Shown one piece after another: positions 27,257 to 35,498 of a stretch of 64,000 nucleotides of DNA. The position numbers and the translations under genes are program-made. Source of the DNA: Ohtaekwangia sp036786105 (GTDB taxonomy: Bacteria; Bacteroidota; Bacteroidia; Cytophagales; Cyclobacteriaceae); NCBI RefSeq assembly GCF_036786105.1, contig NZ_DAIQRQ010000007.1, positions 62,001 through 126,000 of the forward strand, given 5' to 3'. Numbering within the stretch: the first letter of the stretch is position 1; the number at the start of each line of letters is the position of its first letter. The notes beneath the pieces are model-generated. The model ran no database searches and was not told where the DNA came from. It saw only the letters and a program-made list of their open reading frames with translations.

Positions 27257-29545
27257 ATGAAATATATACTCCTCGTCACCGCCACCCTCATCACCTGCAC
27301 CCTTGCTAATGCGCAGGATAATCTCATTCAATATGTAAATCCGCTCATCGGTACACACAAAATGGGGCACACCTATCCCGGAGCGACCGTGCCGTTTGGT
27401 ATGGTGCAGCTAAGCCCGGAGACCGACACAATTCCGTATGAAATAGACAACCATTACAATCCACTGGTATATAAATATTGTGCAGGGTATCAATATGACG
27501 ACCCAACGATTGTAGGATTCAGCCATACACATTTTAGTGGTACCGGGCATTCTGATCTCGGAGATTTTCTGATCATGCCTACTGTTGGCAAATTGCAACT
27601 GAATCCCGGCACGGAGCAAAATCCCCGGAGTGGCTTTCGTTCATCGTTCTCACATAGCAACGAAACAGCATCGCCCAACTACTATCGGGTAAAACTGGAT
27701 GAAGGAAATATAGTAGCTGAGCTGACCACCAGCAATCGCGTAGGATTTCATCAGTATACTTTTCCCGAAGGCGGTCAGGCGCACATCATCTTCGACCTGA
27801 TGTATGGCATCTATAATTATACTGACAAGAATGTATGGACGTTTGTTCGTGTAGAAAATGATACATTGATCACAGGGTATCGCCAGACGAACGGCTGGGC
27901 TCGCACGCGCACCGTATATTTTGCCATGACATTTTCAAAGCCTATACAGCAATATGGGATGAAAGACTTCTCCAACCCCCACGTATATAAAGGCTTTTGG
28001 CGGAAATTTGATCAATCGAAAAATTTTCCGGAAGCCGCAGGAGAACAAATCCGGATGTACTTTGATTTCAATACAACAGCCGGAGAGAAGATCAAAGTAA
28101 AAGTAGCGTTGTCGCCCGTGAGTACAGTGGGAGCGTTGCAGAATATGCAGGCGGAAATACCGCATTGGGATTTTGCAAGAGCAAAGCAGGCCGGACAGGA
28201 TTTGTGGGAAAAAGAACTGCAACGTGTAAGGATCAAGACTACCAGCCCCGATGAGATGATGAATTTCTATACGGCACTCTATCACACATTCCTCGGCCCT
28301 ACCACGTATATGGATTCGAACGGCCAGTATCGGGGGCTCGATCAGAACAATCACATGGCAACAAATTTCACGAACTATACCACATTCTCACTGTGGGATA
28401 CGTATCGTGCACTGCATCCGCTCTTCAACATTATTCAGCCCGGGCGTAACTCCGATATGATACAGTCGATGCTGGCTCATTATGATCAGAGTGTTCATAA
28501 GATGTTGCCGGTGTGGTCGCATCATGCCAATGAGAACTGGTGTATGATCGGCTATCACAGCGCTTCTGTCGTGGCTGATGCTGTAGTGAAAGGAACATTC
28601 AGGGGCGATGCCATGCACGCACTGGAGGCCTGTATAGCAACTTCGCGTCACGGTTCGTATGATGGGCTGGAATACTATATGAAATCCGGTTTTGTTCCGG
28701 AAGACAAGAGCGGCTCATCGGTATCAAAAACACTTGAATATGCCTATGATGATTGGGCGATTGCCCAGATGGCGAAAAAGCTGAATCGTGAAGATATATA
28801 TACCCAGTATATGAAGCGTGCGCAGAACTGGAAGAATGTATACGATGCTTCTATCGGCTATATGCGCCCCAGGCTGAGCGATGGTTCTTTCAGAAAAGAG
28901 TTTGATGTATTGAGCACACATGGCCAGGGATTTATAGAAGGTAATGCCTGGAATTATAGCTTGTATGTTCCGCAAGACCCCGAGCAGATGATCGTGGTGA
29001 TGGGAGGGAAGAAGCGCTTTGTGCAGCATCTTGATTCACTCTTCACTATGAATTTACCGGATGAATTTTTCGCACATACAGAAGATATAACGCGCGATGG
29101 CATTATCGGTAACTATGTGCACGGCAATGAACCGGCACACCATGTGGCGTATTTATATAACTGGACTGATCAACCCTGGAAGACGCAGGAGCGGGTTCGC
29201 ATGATTTTAAAGAGACAGTATCATCCTGCTCCTGACGGACTTGGTGGTAATGACGACTGTGGCCAGATGAGCGCGTGGTATATTTTTACTTCGCTCGGTT
29301 TCTACCCGGTAGCGCCTGGGTCGGATCAATATTCGTTGGGTAGCCCGATGGTGCAATCGGCCATGCTTTCTCTGGAGAATGGTAAAACCTTCGAGATTGT
29401 AGCTGTAAATCAGAGCGACAAGAATGTATATGTTCAGAAAGTGGTGCTCAACGATCAGCTTTTAACCAGGCGATATCTGACTCATGATGACATTGCAAAG
29501 GGCGGCAGAGTGGTATTCTATATGGGGTCTAAACCCAGAAGATAA
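27257..29545 (+). CDS. GH92 family glycosidase, probable alpha-1,2-mannosidase
   Basis: 762 residues with signal peptide (KYILLVTATLITCTLANA). The family motifs are intact: YVNPLIGTHKMGHTYPGA, the DTYRALHPLF segment, EGNAWNYSLYVP, HGNEPAHHV with Glu625 as presumed catalytic acid and PDGLGGNDDCGQMSAWY with the base Asp pair. Predicted to remove terminal alpha-mannose from glycans in the periplasm. It is a tandem paralogue of the preceding gene, but the two are well diverged, so the duplication is old or the pair was acquired as a functional unit. No SusC/SusD pair is adjacent. Confidence 0.9.
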   Translation: MKYILLVTATLITCTLANAQDNLIQYVNPLIGTHKMGHTYPGATVPFGMVQLSPETDTIPYEIDNHYNPLVYKYCAGYQYDDPTIVGFSHTHFSGTGHSDLGDFLIMPTVGKLQLNPGTEQNPRSGFRSSFSHSNETASPNYYRVKLDEGNIVAELTTSNRVGFHQYTFPEGGQAHIIFDLMYGIYNYTDKNVWTFVRVENDTLITGYRQTNGWARTRTVYFAMTFSKPIQQYGMKDFSNPHVYKGFWRKFDQSKNFPEAAGEQIRMYFDFNTTAGEKIKVKVALSPVSTVGALQNMQAEIPHWDFARAKQAGQDLWEKELQRVRIKTTSPDEMMNFYTALYHTFLGPTTYMDSNGQYRGLDQNNHMATNFTNYTTFSLWDTYRALHPLFNIIQPGRNSDMIQSMLAHYDQSVHKMLPVWSHHANENWCMIGYHSASVVADAVVKGTFRGDAMHALEACIATSRHGSYDGLEYYMKSGFVPEDKSGSSVSKTLEYAYDDWAIAQMAKKLNREDIYTQYMKRAQNWKNVYDASIGYMRPRLSDGSFRKEFDVLSTHGQGFIEGNAWNYSLYVPQDPEQMIVVMGGKKRFVQHLDSLFTMNLPDEFFAHTEDITRDGIIGNYVHGNEPAHHVAYLYNWTDQPWKTQERVRMILKRQYHPAPDGLGGNDDCGQMSAWYIFTSLGFYPVAPGSDQYSLGSPMVQSAMLSLENGKTFEIVAVNQSDKNVYVQKVVLNDQLLTRRYLTHDDIAKGGRVVFYMGSKPRR

Positions 29546-29608
29546 CTAATTTTAGTATTTCCTATTGATAATCAATTGATTATAAAAAAATGAACAGAAA
29601 ATGGCATC

Positions 29609-29707
29609 TGTCCAGTTTTTGGCAAAAAACTGGACATTTGATAGAAACTTGTCCAGTTTTTGATATTAAATTTGTCATCTGTCCAGTTTTTGGTAAAAAA
29701 CTGGACA
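29609..29707 (+). promoter_or_regulatory. Palindromic operator array and promoter of the fic gene
   Basis: Two 28-bp palindromes (29609-29636 and 29680-29707) each have 12-bp perfect arms, TGTCCAGTTTTT and its complement, around a 4-bp centre (GGCA and GGTA). A single half site, again TGTCCAGTTTTT, lies between them at 29650-29661. A perfect -7 box TAAATTTG (29667-29674) sits between the half site and the second palindrome, which itself ends 8 bp before the fic ATG. This is the layout of a repressor site array; the Fic protein has a C-terminal helix-turn-helix and is the obvious candidate repressor. Confidence 0.75.
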
Positions 29708-29714
29708 TTTTCCC

Positions 29715-30830
29715 ATGCCTCCATACGACAGAACGAAACCCTTTAATGATCTTCCCATGCTTCCTCCACCGGAAGCTATTGAGAACGATCCGGAAATTTT
29801 AAAAAAGCTGGTGTTGGCTTCACGTGCGCTGGCCATGGTAAACAGCAACGTGCTGCGATTACCCAACCCCATGATGTTGATCAACACCATTGCCCTGCAG
29901 GAAGCCAAAACCTCTACGGAAATTGAAAACATCTTTACTACGGAAGACGAGCTATACAAAGCCATTTCGGATACAGCCCAGGAAGAACGCGCAAATCCTT
30001 CCACCAAAGAAGTGTTGAAATATAGAGAGGCGCTGTGGGAAGGATTCAGCCAGATGCAAAGCGACAGGAATGTGAACCTGAACCTGGTGGTCAAGATATT
30101 TCAGCAAATCAAGGATACATCGGCCGGGCTTCGCTCTCCGCAGGCACAGATCGTGATCCGGCAGGGGCAGAGTGAATTCAGAACCGGAGATATCATCTAT
30201 ACTCCGCCTCGCGGAGAAGGTATTGTAGAGCGCCTGATGAGTAACCTGATCGAGTACCTGAACAATGATGGCCTGTATCCCACCGATCCGTTGCTGAAGA
30301 TGTGTATCGCGCATTATCAATTTGAAGCGATACATCCTTTCCAGGATGGCAATGGGAGAACCGGACGAATTCTTAATTTACTATATCTGGTAAACAAAGA
30401 CCTGTTGTCGCAGCCTGTGCTATATCTTTCCAAATATATTCTTCTGCATAAAGATGAGTATTACTTCACGCTGAGCGGTGTAACGCAGCGTGGCTCGTGG
30501 AAGAACTGGGTGCTGTACATGCTGGATGCCGTAGAACAAACCGCGCGGCTCACGAATCGATTGATTCACGAGATTATCACACAAATGGAGGCTACACTGG
30601 AGCAGGGACGTAAGCAAATTAAATGGTATAATAAAGAAATGAATGAAGCGCTTTTTAGTCAGCCCTATATACGCACAAAAACCGTGAGTGATATTGTTGG
30701 CAAGAGCTCGCGCACCACCATCACTAAATATATGGATGAGCTTATTCAGGCCAGGATACTAACGCCCAAAAAAGAAGGCACGCAACTCTACTATATCAAC
30801 GAAGATTTGATCCGGATACTGGAAGGATGA
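29715..30830 (+). CDS. fic: Class II Fic AMP-transferase with C-terminal winged helix
   Basis: 371 residues, the length of Shewanella oneidensis SoFic. The N-terminal helix carries the inhibitory motif STEIEN (Ser67 to Asn72, [ST]xxxE[GN]), which defines class II Fic proteins. The catalytic motif HPFQDGNGRTGR begins at His207. The last 60 residues or so form a winged-helix-like region (TVSDIVGKSSRTTITKYMDE ... LYYINEDLI). Known for the family: transfer of AMP from ATP to a Ser, Thr or Tyr of a target, relieved when the inhibitory Glu is displaced. The upstream operator array suggests autoregulation. The target is unknown. A bidirectional terminator follows. Confidence 0.92.
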   Translation: MPPYDRTKPFNDLPMLPPPEAIENDPEILKKLVLASRALAMVNSNVLRLPNPMMLINTIALQEAKTSTEIENIFTTEDELYKAISDTAQEERANPSTKEVLKYREALWEGFSQMQSDRNVNLNLVVKIFQQIKDTSAGLRSPQAQIVIRQGQSEFRTGDIIYTPPRGEGIVERLMSNLIEYLNNDGLYPTDPLLKMCIAHYQFEAIHPFQDGNGRTGRILNLLYLVNKDLLSQPVLYLSKYILLHKDEYYFTLSGVTQRGSWKNWVLYMLDAVEQTARLTNRLIHEIITQMEATLEQGRKQIKWYNKEMNEALFSQPYIRTKTVSDIVGKSSRTTITKYMDELIQARILTPKKEGTQLYYINEDLIRILEG

Positions 30831-30845
30831 TCGCTAATGAGAATA

Positions 30846-30879
30846 AAAAAATCCACCGAATACTTCCGGTGGATTTTTT
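30846..30879. terminator. Bidirectional terminator between fic and the GMC oxidoreductase gene
   Basis: A 13-bp perfect stem, AAAAAATCCACCG (30846-30858) and CGGTGGATTTTTT (30867-30879), with an 8-nt loop. A run of six T follows the GC stem on either strand, and the genes on both sides end within 25 bp of it. Confidence 0.9.
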
Positions 30880-30899
30880 ATTTATAGTGCTATAGGTTG

Positions 30900-32603
30900 C
30901 TAAGCCTTCACATTCTTTACTGCATAATCAACCGCGCGGGCAGAAAGCGCCATGTAGGTAAGTGAAGGATTTTGCGTGGAAGTGGAAGTCATACAGGCAC
31001 CATCAGTTACAAATACATTTTTGCAGGCGTGAAGCTGATTCCACTCGTTGAGCAAGGATGTTTTCGGATCGCGCCCCATGCGTACACCACCCATCTCGTG
31101 TATATCCAGACCTGGAGCTTGCTTGGAGTCGAAGGTCTGAATGTTGGTGAAGCCTGCTTTGGTATACATTTCCGTGAGTTGCTCGTGGAAATCTTTGATC
31201 ATCTTTTCATCGTTGTCGTCATAATCGATCGAGATCTTGAGACGTGGCATACCCCACTCATCTTTCAAGGCAGAGTCAAGTGCTACATAGTTTGTCTCTT
31301 TTGGTATAGTTTCACCCATCATGTGAGAGCCTACCCGCCACGGGCCCAGTTTGGTTTGTGCCAGCTTATCTTTCAGCGTAGCGCCGAGTCCATCCTGACC
31401 CATTTCATTATAGCGCCCGGCATCAAAGCCTGCTGCATATCCACGAAGGAAGTCAGTTTCCTGCTTGTATACATTTCTGAAACGTGGTATATATCCGCTT
31501 GTAGGTCTGCGCCCCTTCGTAGTTGAATCCCGGAAGCCATCGTACTCACCGGAGATGCGTGCACGATAATTATGGAAGGCTACATATTTACCCAGCAAAC
31601 CATTATCGTTACCAAGCCCGTTCTGAAAACGATTTGATTTTGAATTAAGAAGAATAAGATTGGTGTTCAGTGCAGCCGCGTTTACAAAGATGATTGGTGC
31701 ATAATACTCTACGGATTCTTTCGTGAGTGCATCGATTACCTGAACGCCTGTAGCTTTTCCTTTCGTTTCATCATAAATGATAGAATGCACCACCGAGTTT
31801 GGACGCAACGTCATTTTACCTGTGCGTGCTGCCCACGGTAATGTTGATGAGTTACTGCTGAAGTATCCCCCGAACGGACAACCGCGCTGACATAATGTTC
31901 TGTGCTGGCATTGCGCGCGTCCTTGCTGCTTATGAATTTCCTGTGGTTCTGTAATGTGCGCACAACGCGCAATGATCACGTGGCGGTTCTGATAATATTT
32001 GCTAACCTGTTCTTTGAAATGTTTTTCAACACAGGTAAGCTCTATCGGAGGAAGAAACTCGCCATCGGGTAATTCAGGTATACCATCTTTGTTACCCGAT
32101 ATACCTGCAAATTTTTCAACGTGACTATACCACGGAGCAAGATCTTTATAACGGATTGGCCAGTCTACGGCAAAGTTGTCGCGCTTGGGGCCTTCAAAAT
32201 CAAAGTCACTCCAGCGTTGTGTTTGTCTTGCCCACAGCAACGATTTACCGCCCACCTGGTATCCGCGAATCCAATCGAATGGTTTCTCTTGTACGTAAGG
32301 ATGATCGTTGTCTTTTACAAAGAAGTGCATGGCATCTTCGCGAAATGCATAGCAACGACTTACTACCGGGTTAGCGTCTTGTATCTCTTGCGGAATTTGT
32401 CCGCGGTGTTTGAATTCCCACGGCATCATATTGGTGGTTGGGTAATCAACGTTGTGCTTTACATCGCGACCGCGTTCCAGCACCAGCGTCTTCAACCCGC
32501 GTTCGGTAAGTTCTTTGGCCGACCAGCCACCGCTTATACCGGAGCCAATCACGATCGCATCGTACGTGCGTTCTTTAACAGAATCTATATTAAGATTTGC
32601 CAT
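30900..32603 (-). CDS. GMC-family FAD oxidoreductase (sugar/gluconate dehydrogenase large subunit type)
   Basis: 567 residues. The N-terminal FAD-binding motif is VIGSGISGGWSAKELTE, and the C-terminal half has HEMGGVRMG and the GMC end motif TSTSTQNPSLTYMALSARA, including the conserved Asn. A cysteine-containing insert (HRTLCQRGCPFGG) is seen as in gluconate-2-dehydrogenase-type members. The family oxidises sugars or polyols and passes electrons from FAD to a cytochrome or other acceptor. The small subunit lies 5 bp upstream in the same operon. No own signal peptide is evident, consistent with co-export by the Tat partner. Substrate not determinable; neighbouring genes point to sugars or sugar acids. 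Confidence 0.88.
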   Translation of the reverse strand: MANLNIDSVKERTYDAIVIGSGISGGWSAKELTERGLKTLVLERGRDVKHNVDYPTTNMMPWEFKHRGQIPQEIQDANPVVSRCYAFREDAMHFFVKDNDHPYVQEKPFDWIRGYQVGGKSLLWARQTQRWSDFDFEGPKRDNFAVDWPIRYKDLAPWYSHVEKFAGISGNKDGIPELPDGEFLPPIELTCVEKHFKEQVSKYYQNRHVIIARCAHITEPQEIHKQQGRAQCQHRTLCQRGCPFGGYFSSNSSTLPWAARTGKMTLRPNSVVHSIIYDETKGKATGVQVIDALTKESVEYYAPIIFVNAAALNTNLILLNSKSNRFQNGLGNDNGLLGKYVAFHNYRARISGEYDGFRDSTTKGRRPTSGYIPRFRNVYKQETDFLRGYAAGFDAGRYNEMGQDGLGATLKDKLAQTKLGPWRVGSHMMGETIPKETNYVALDSALKDEWGMPRLKISIDYDDNDEKMIKDFHEQLTEMYTKAGFTNIQTFDSKQAPGLDIHEMGGVRMGRDPKTSLLNEWNQLHACKNVFVTDGACMTSTSTQNPSLTYMALSARAVDYAVKNVKA

Positions 32604-32608
32604 AGTGT

Positions 32609-33154
32609 TTATGCAGGTTTTTGTTCAGTAACCGGTGTGCATCCTTTGAAGTCAGGACCCGGAATTAATTGATACGGTTTGATATCCGTGAGAAAATGTT
32701 GTGAAGACGTATAGCCTTGCACAATGAACTGGCGCGAACGCGAGTAGAAAGTCTTGAGGTCTTCCGGTAATTTCTCGCCATCCTTCTCCAGCGAGCTTAA
32801 CAGTTGCAGGCGCTCTTCAGGTGAAGCTTTGGTAAATGATTTACCATAGAGCTCTTTGGTTTTATCATTGAACGATCGAAGGCCGCTCAGATATTTTTCC
32901 TGTTCTTCTTTACTGAGGCAATCGTCCACCATCACCAGCGTGAACAAATGTGCGCCCACTGTTTTTGCTCCGGGTGTATTGGTGGCCGGAATCATCGTGT
33001 CAGCAATATCCGCGAGCAGATCTTCTTCATCGCCGGTGACCTTCAGGTGATTAAGTGCAATAGAGACTTTCTTCTGATCTACCCCACATGCAGGCAAGAG
33101 CATGGCTCCTGCTGTTGCCATCGCCAGTTGTTTTAATACCAGACGTCTATTCAT
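32609..33154 (-). CDS. Gluconate 2-dehydrogenase subunit 3-like protein
   Basis: About 181 residues from the ATG at 33154. An in-frame ATG eight codons upstream is less likely because MNRRLVLKQLAMATAGAMLL is a twin-arginine-type signal starting exactly here. The signal ends in LPAC, so the mature protein may be a lipoprotein. The rest is a helical domain with MIPATNTPGAKTVGAHLF, the hallmark of the gluconate 2-dehydrogenase subunit 3 family. It acts as chaperone, exporter or anchor of the FAD subunit, whose gene starts 5 bp downstream. Confidence 0.85.
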   Translation of the reverse strand: MNRRLVLKQLAMATAGAMLLPACGVDQKKVSIALNHLKVTGDEEDLLADIADTMIPATNTPGAKTVGAHLFTLVMVDDCLSKEEQEKYLSGLRSFNDKTKELYGKSFTKASPEERLQLLSSLEKDGEKLPEDLKTFYSRSRQFIVQGYTSSQHFLTDIKPYQLIPGPDFKGCTPVTEQKPA

Positions 33155-33589
33155 ACAAGTCGTAGTAGGTTTATGCAATTTTGAACTGATAAATCTAATG
33201 GATTAAATCAAAACCTCCGAGCATATTTCTATGATCCGTGCCAGCGGTTCACGATTAGCGAGTGCCCCGCTACAAACGATCATTTTTCTTCCACAAAATT
33301 CTTGTAAGCGGCATTTGTGCTCCATGAGTTTTTTCAAGTCACCACATTTCGTTGCGGAGATTTTTTTGCGAGAGAATATAGCTGTCCCGATGTGGAAATA
33401 TTTTTAATGTAATTGCACAAAAGGAAAATTTTCAAAGAAGACACATAGAAATCACCAAGAGATTTCATGCTCCACTCTTACTCCCCTAAGGCTAGCGGCT
33501 AGCAGCCAGAAACCAGCAGCTATTTCCAGCATTGTTCAGGATAGTTTCTCCATACAGAAATGAATATTCGCTAAAATATAAATCAGCGT
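33155..33589. other. Intergenic gap between the oxidoreductase operon and rhaT
   Basis: About 430 bp without a gene. It contains a short inverted repeat (GAAATC and GATTTC near 33450-33468) and the degenerate GCTAGCGGCTAGCAGCCAG-like sequence at about 33490-33520, which resembles text in other gaps of this window. Promoters of the two divergent units should lie here, but no clear boxes stand out. Confidence 0.5.
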
Positions 33590-34648
33590 ATGCACGTAAT
33601 AGCAGGTATTGTTTATCACTTCATGGGAGGTTTTGCTTCCGGCAGTTTTTACATTCCTTATAAGAAAGTAAAAGGCTGGGCGTGGGAGAGTTACTGGATT
33701 GTAGGTGGATTATTCTCATGGCTATTTATACCCCTGCTTGCTGCATACCTCACCGTGCCGGGTTTTATGAACATCATTCACAACACGAATGCTTCAGTAA
33801 TCTTCTGGACTTTCGTTATGGGATTACTCTGGGGTATTGGCGGGCTTACGTTCGGATTGGGCATGCGCTATCTGGGACTATCGCTGGGAATGTCTGTTAT
33901 ACTCGGGCTCACGTCTGCATTCGGTTCGCTGGTGCCACCGGTTTACCGCGATCTGTTTACACACGATACGCGTCATACTTTTTCTGCCATGATTAACAGC
34001 ACAGCAGGACAAGTTGTATTGCTGGGTGTAGTCGTTTGTTTACTCGGAATTATTATCTGCGGTCGTGCCGGTATAATGAAAGAGAAAGAACTTACCGATG
34101 AACAGAAGAAGAACAGCATTCAGGAATTTAATTTTTCAAAAGGCTTGTTGGTGGCAATTATTTCCGGTGTGTTGAGTGCATGTTTCAATTTTGGAATTGA
34201 AGCCGGCAAGCCAATGGCCGAGGCTGCTGTAGCGCACGGAAGCAATCCGCTATTTCAAAATAATGTAATCTTTGTAGTGTTGCTCTGGGGCGGACTCACA
34301 ACAAACTTTACCTGGTGCATTGTATTGAATGCCCGCAATAAAACGTTTGGCGATTATACTAATGCAGAAGTGCCGCTGGCTGGTAACTATATCTTTGCGG
34401 CTATAGCAGGCACAACGTGGTTCCTGCAATTTTTCTTCTACGGCATGGGCGAGAGTAAACTAGGCAATGGTGCCAGCTCATGGATATTGCACATGGCCTT
34501 TATTATCCTTGTATCGAGTATGTGGGGCTTGCTGTTACAGGAATGGAGAGGTGTGAGCCGTAAAACATTTTCAACCATTGTGTTCGGCATTTTAACCATT
34601 ATTATTTCCGTTATGATTGTGGGTTACGGTAATTCCCTTGAACTATAG
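33590..34648 (+). CDS. rhaT: RhaT-like L-rhamnose/proton symporter
   Basis: 352 residues with about ten hydrophobic helices. Diagnostic stretches are HFMGGFASGSFYIPYKKVKG at the N-terminus, GLLWGIGGLTFGLGMRYLG, and ACFNFGIEAGKP. The family imports L-rhamnose with a proton across the inner membrane. In a pectin-related island this makes sense, since rhamnogalacturonan yields rhamnose along with galacturonate, but no rhamnose catabolic gene is present in the window. A decayed GH3 glycosidase end begins 2 bp after its stop, suggesting this was once a larger sugar locus. Confidence 0.88.
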   Translation: MHVIAGIVYHFMGGFASGSFYIPYKKVKGWAWESYWIVGGLFSWLFIPLLAAYLTVPGFMNIIHNTNASVIFWTFVMGLLWGIGGLTFGLGMRYLGLSLGMSVILGLTSAFGSLVPPVYRDLFTHDTRHTFSAMINSTAGQVVLLGVVVCLLGIIICGRAGIMKEKELTDEQKKNSIQEFNFSKGLLVAIISGVLSACFNFGIEAGKPMAEAAVAHGSNPLFQNNVIFVVLLWGGLTTNFTWCIVLNARNKTFGDYTNAEVPLAGNYIFAAIAGTTWFLQFFFYGMGESKLGNGASSWILHMAFIILVSSMWGLLLQEWRGVSRKTFSTIVFGILTIIISVMIVGYGNSLEL

Positions 34649-34650
34649 AC

Positions 34651-34811
34651 AAAGCCTGGATGTTGTTCCAAGACGAAGTGAAAGTTACCTGTAAGGTTAC
34701 CAACACTGGTAAATATGAAGGTGAAGAAGTTGTTCAACTCTATATTTGTGATATGGCAGGAAGTGTTACCGCCCGGTGAAAGAATTACAGAACTTCGAGA
34801 AGATCATGCTG
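34651..34811 (+). pseudogene. Remnant of a GH3 beta-glucosidase C-terminal (fibronectin III-like) domain
   Basis: Directly after rhaT the plus strand reads EVKVTCKVTNTGKYEGEEVV, QLYICDMAGSVT and, after a one-base shift at about 34770, RPVKELQNFEKIML. This is the Fn3-like C-terminal domain of GH3 enzymes (consensus NTG...G.EVVQLY..D...S..RP.KEL..F.K). There is no start, no catalytic domain, a premature TGA in the first frame and a missing C that breaks the frame. It is a decayed fragment. Confidence 0.8.
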
Positions 34812-35393
34812 CTTTGCACTTACTTTTGACTTTTACTTTTTTGACAACACTTCTTTTAGCAACGGTCTTTTTAGAGGGAGAGGTTCTCTTTTTCGATGGT
34901 TTACCCTTACCTGGTTCAATGATATTTGCTAACGCAAACAGACTCAATCCTGTTAGAATATCCAGCCCCAATCGGAAGAACTTTGCTTTCCCTTTTGAAC
35001 TTGTTTTACCTTACCTATAATTTCCAGCAGAACGCTTTGAACATCAGCAGTTAGATCTATATATACTTCTGTGCAATAATCGAGACCTTTACGTTTTTGC
35101 CAACGCGCTTATCGTAGACAACCAGTATTTTGGATTTATCATTTAGTTTGCTGAATGCTAATTCGATTTCCTGAATAACTTCTTTGCTGAGAATACTGGT
35201 TGAAAAAAGTATGAAGTAATCTGCCTGAAAAATCCTGCAACGGGTTTCAGTTGAAACACCTCTGGATAAGGAGACTGATCGGGCAACAGCATAGTAAAAC
35301 CGTGCACAGCGCCAATCGTAAAGATTCTCACGGCTAACGTTGCTCCACTTCAGAAGCTCGATTGTACGATATAAAAACGGATGGCATCGTCAT
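34804..35393 (-). pseudogene. Frameshifted TIR-domain gene
   Basis: On the minus strand, from ATG 35393, the sequence reads MTMPSVFISYNRASEVEQR and stops at 35334-35336. In the next frame it continues with NLYDWRCARFYYAVARSVSL and then ADYFILFSTSILSKEVIQEI, ELAFSKLNDKSKILVVYDKR, stopping at 35057 where an extra TA in a TATATATA run breaks the frame. A third frame gives YIDLTADVQSVLLEII, and a fourth a hydrophobic stretch plus a Lys-rich tail to about 34804. FISYNRAS and DYFILFSTS are the first and third blocks of bacterial TIR domains. At least three frameshifts make it non-functional. Such proteins act as NAD-consuming defence effectors or signalling adaptors. Confidence 0.75.
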
Positions 35394-35498
35394 ATTATAG
35401 CGTTAAAATACAATGAAATATCTAAAGCTTTTACAGACGTTACAAGATTATTGAAAGAAGCCTAAACTACAGTCAAGGCATCACGAAATGTCAGGATT

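Noticed and set aside
29590..29802. 70-residue frame overlapping the start of fic
   Set aside because: It is a translation of the palindromic operator repeats and runs into fic in another frame.
29715..30830. Fic as toxin of a Doc/Phd-type toxin-antitoxin pair
   Set aside because: No small antitoxin gene is adjacent, and the protein carries its own inhibitory motif (class II), so it needs no separate antitoxin.
34715..35020. 101-residue plus-strand frame after rhaT
   Set aside because: It lies in a different frame from the GH3 remnant and antisense to the TIR remnant, both of which explain the DNA better.
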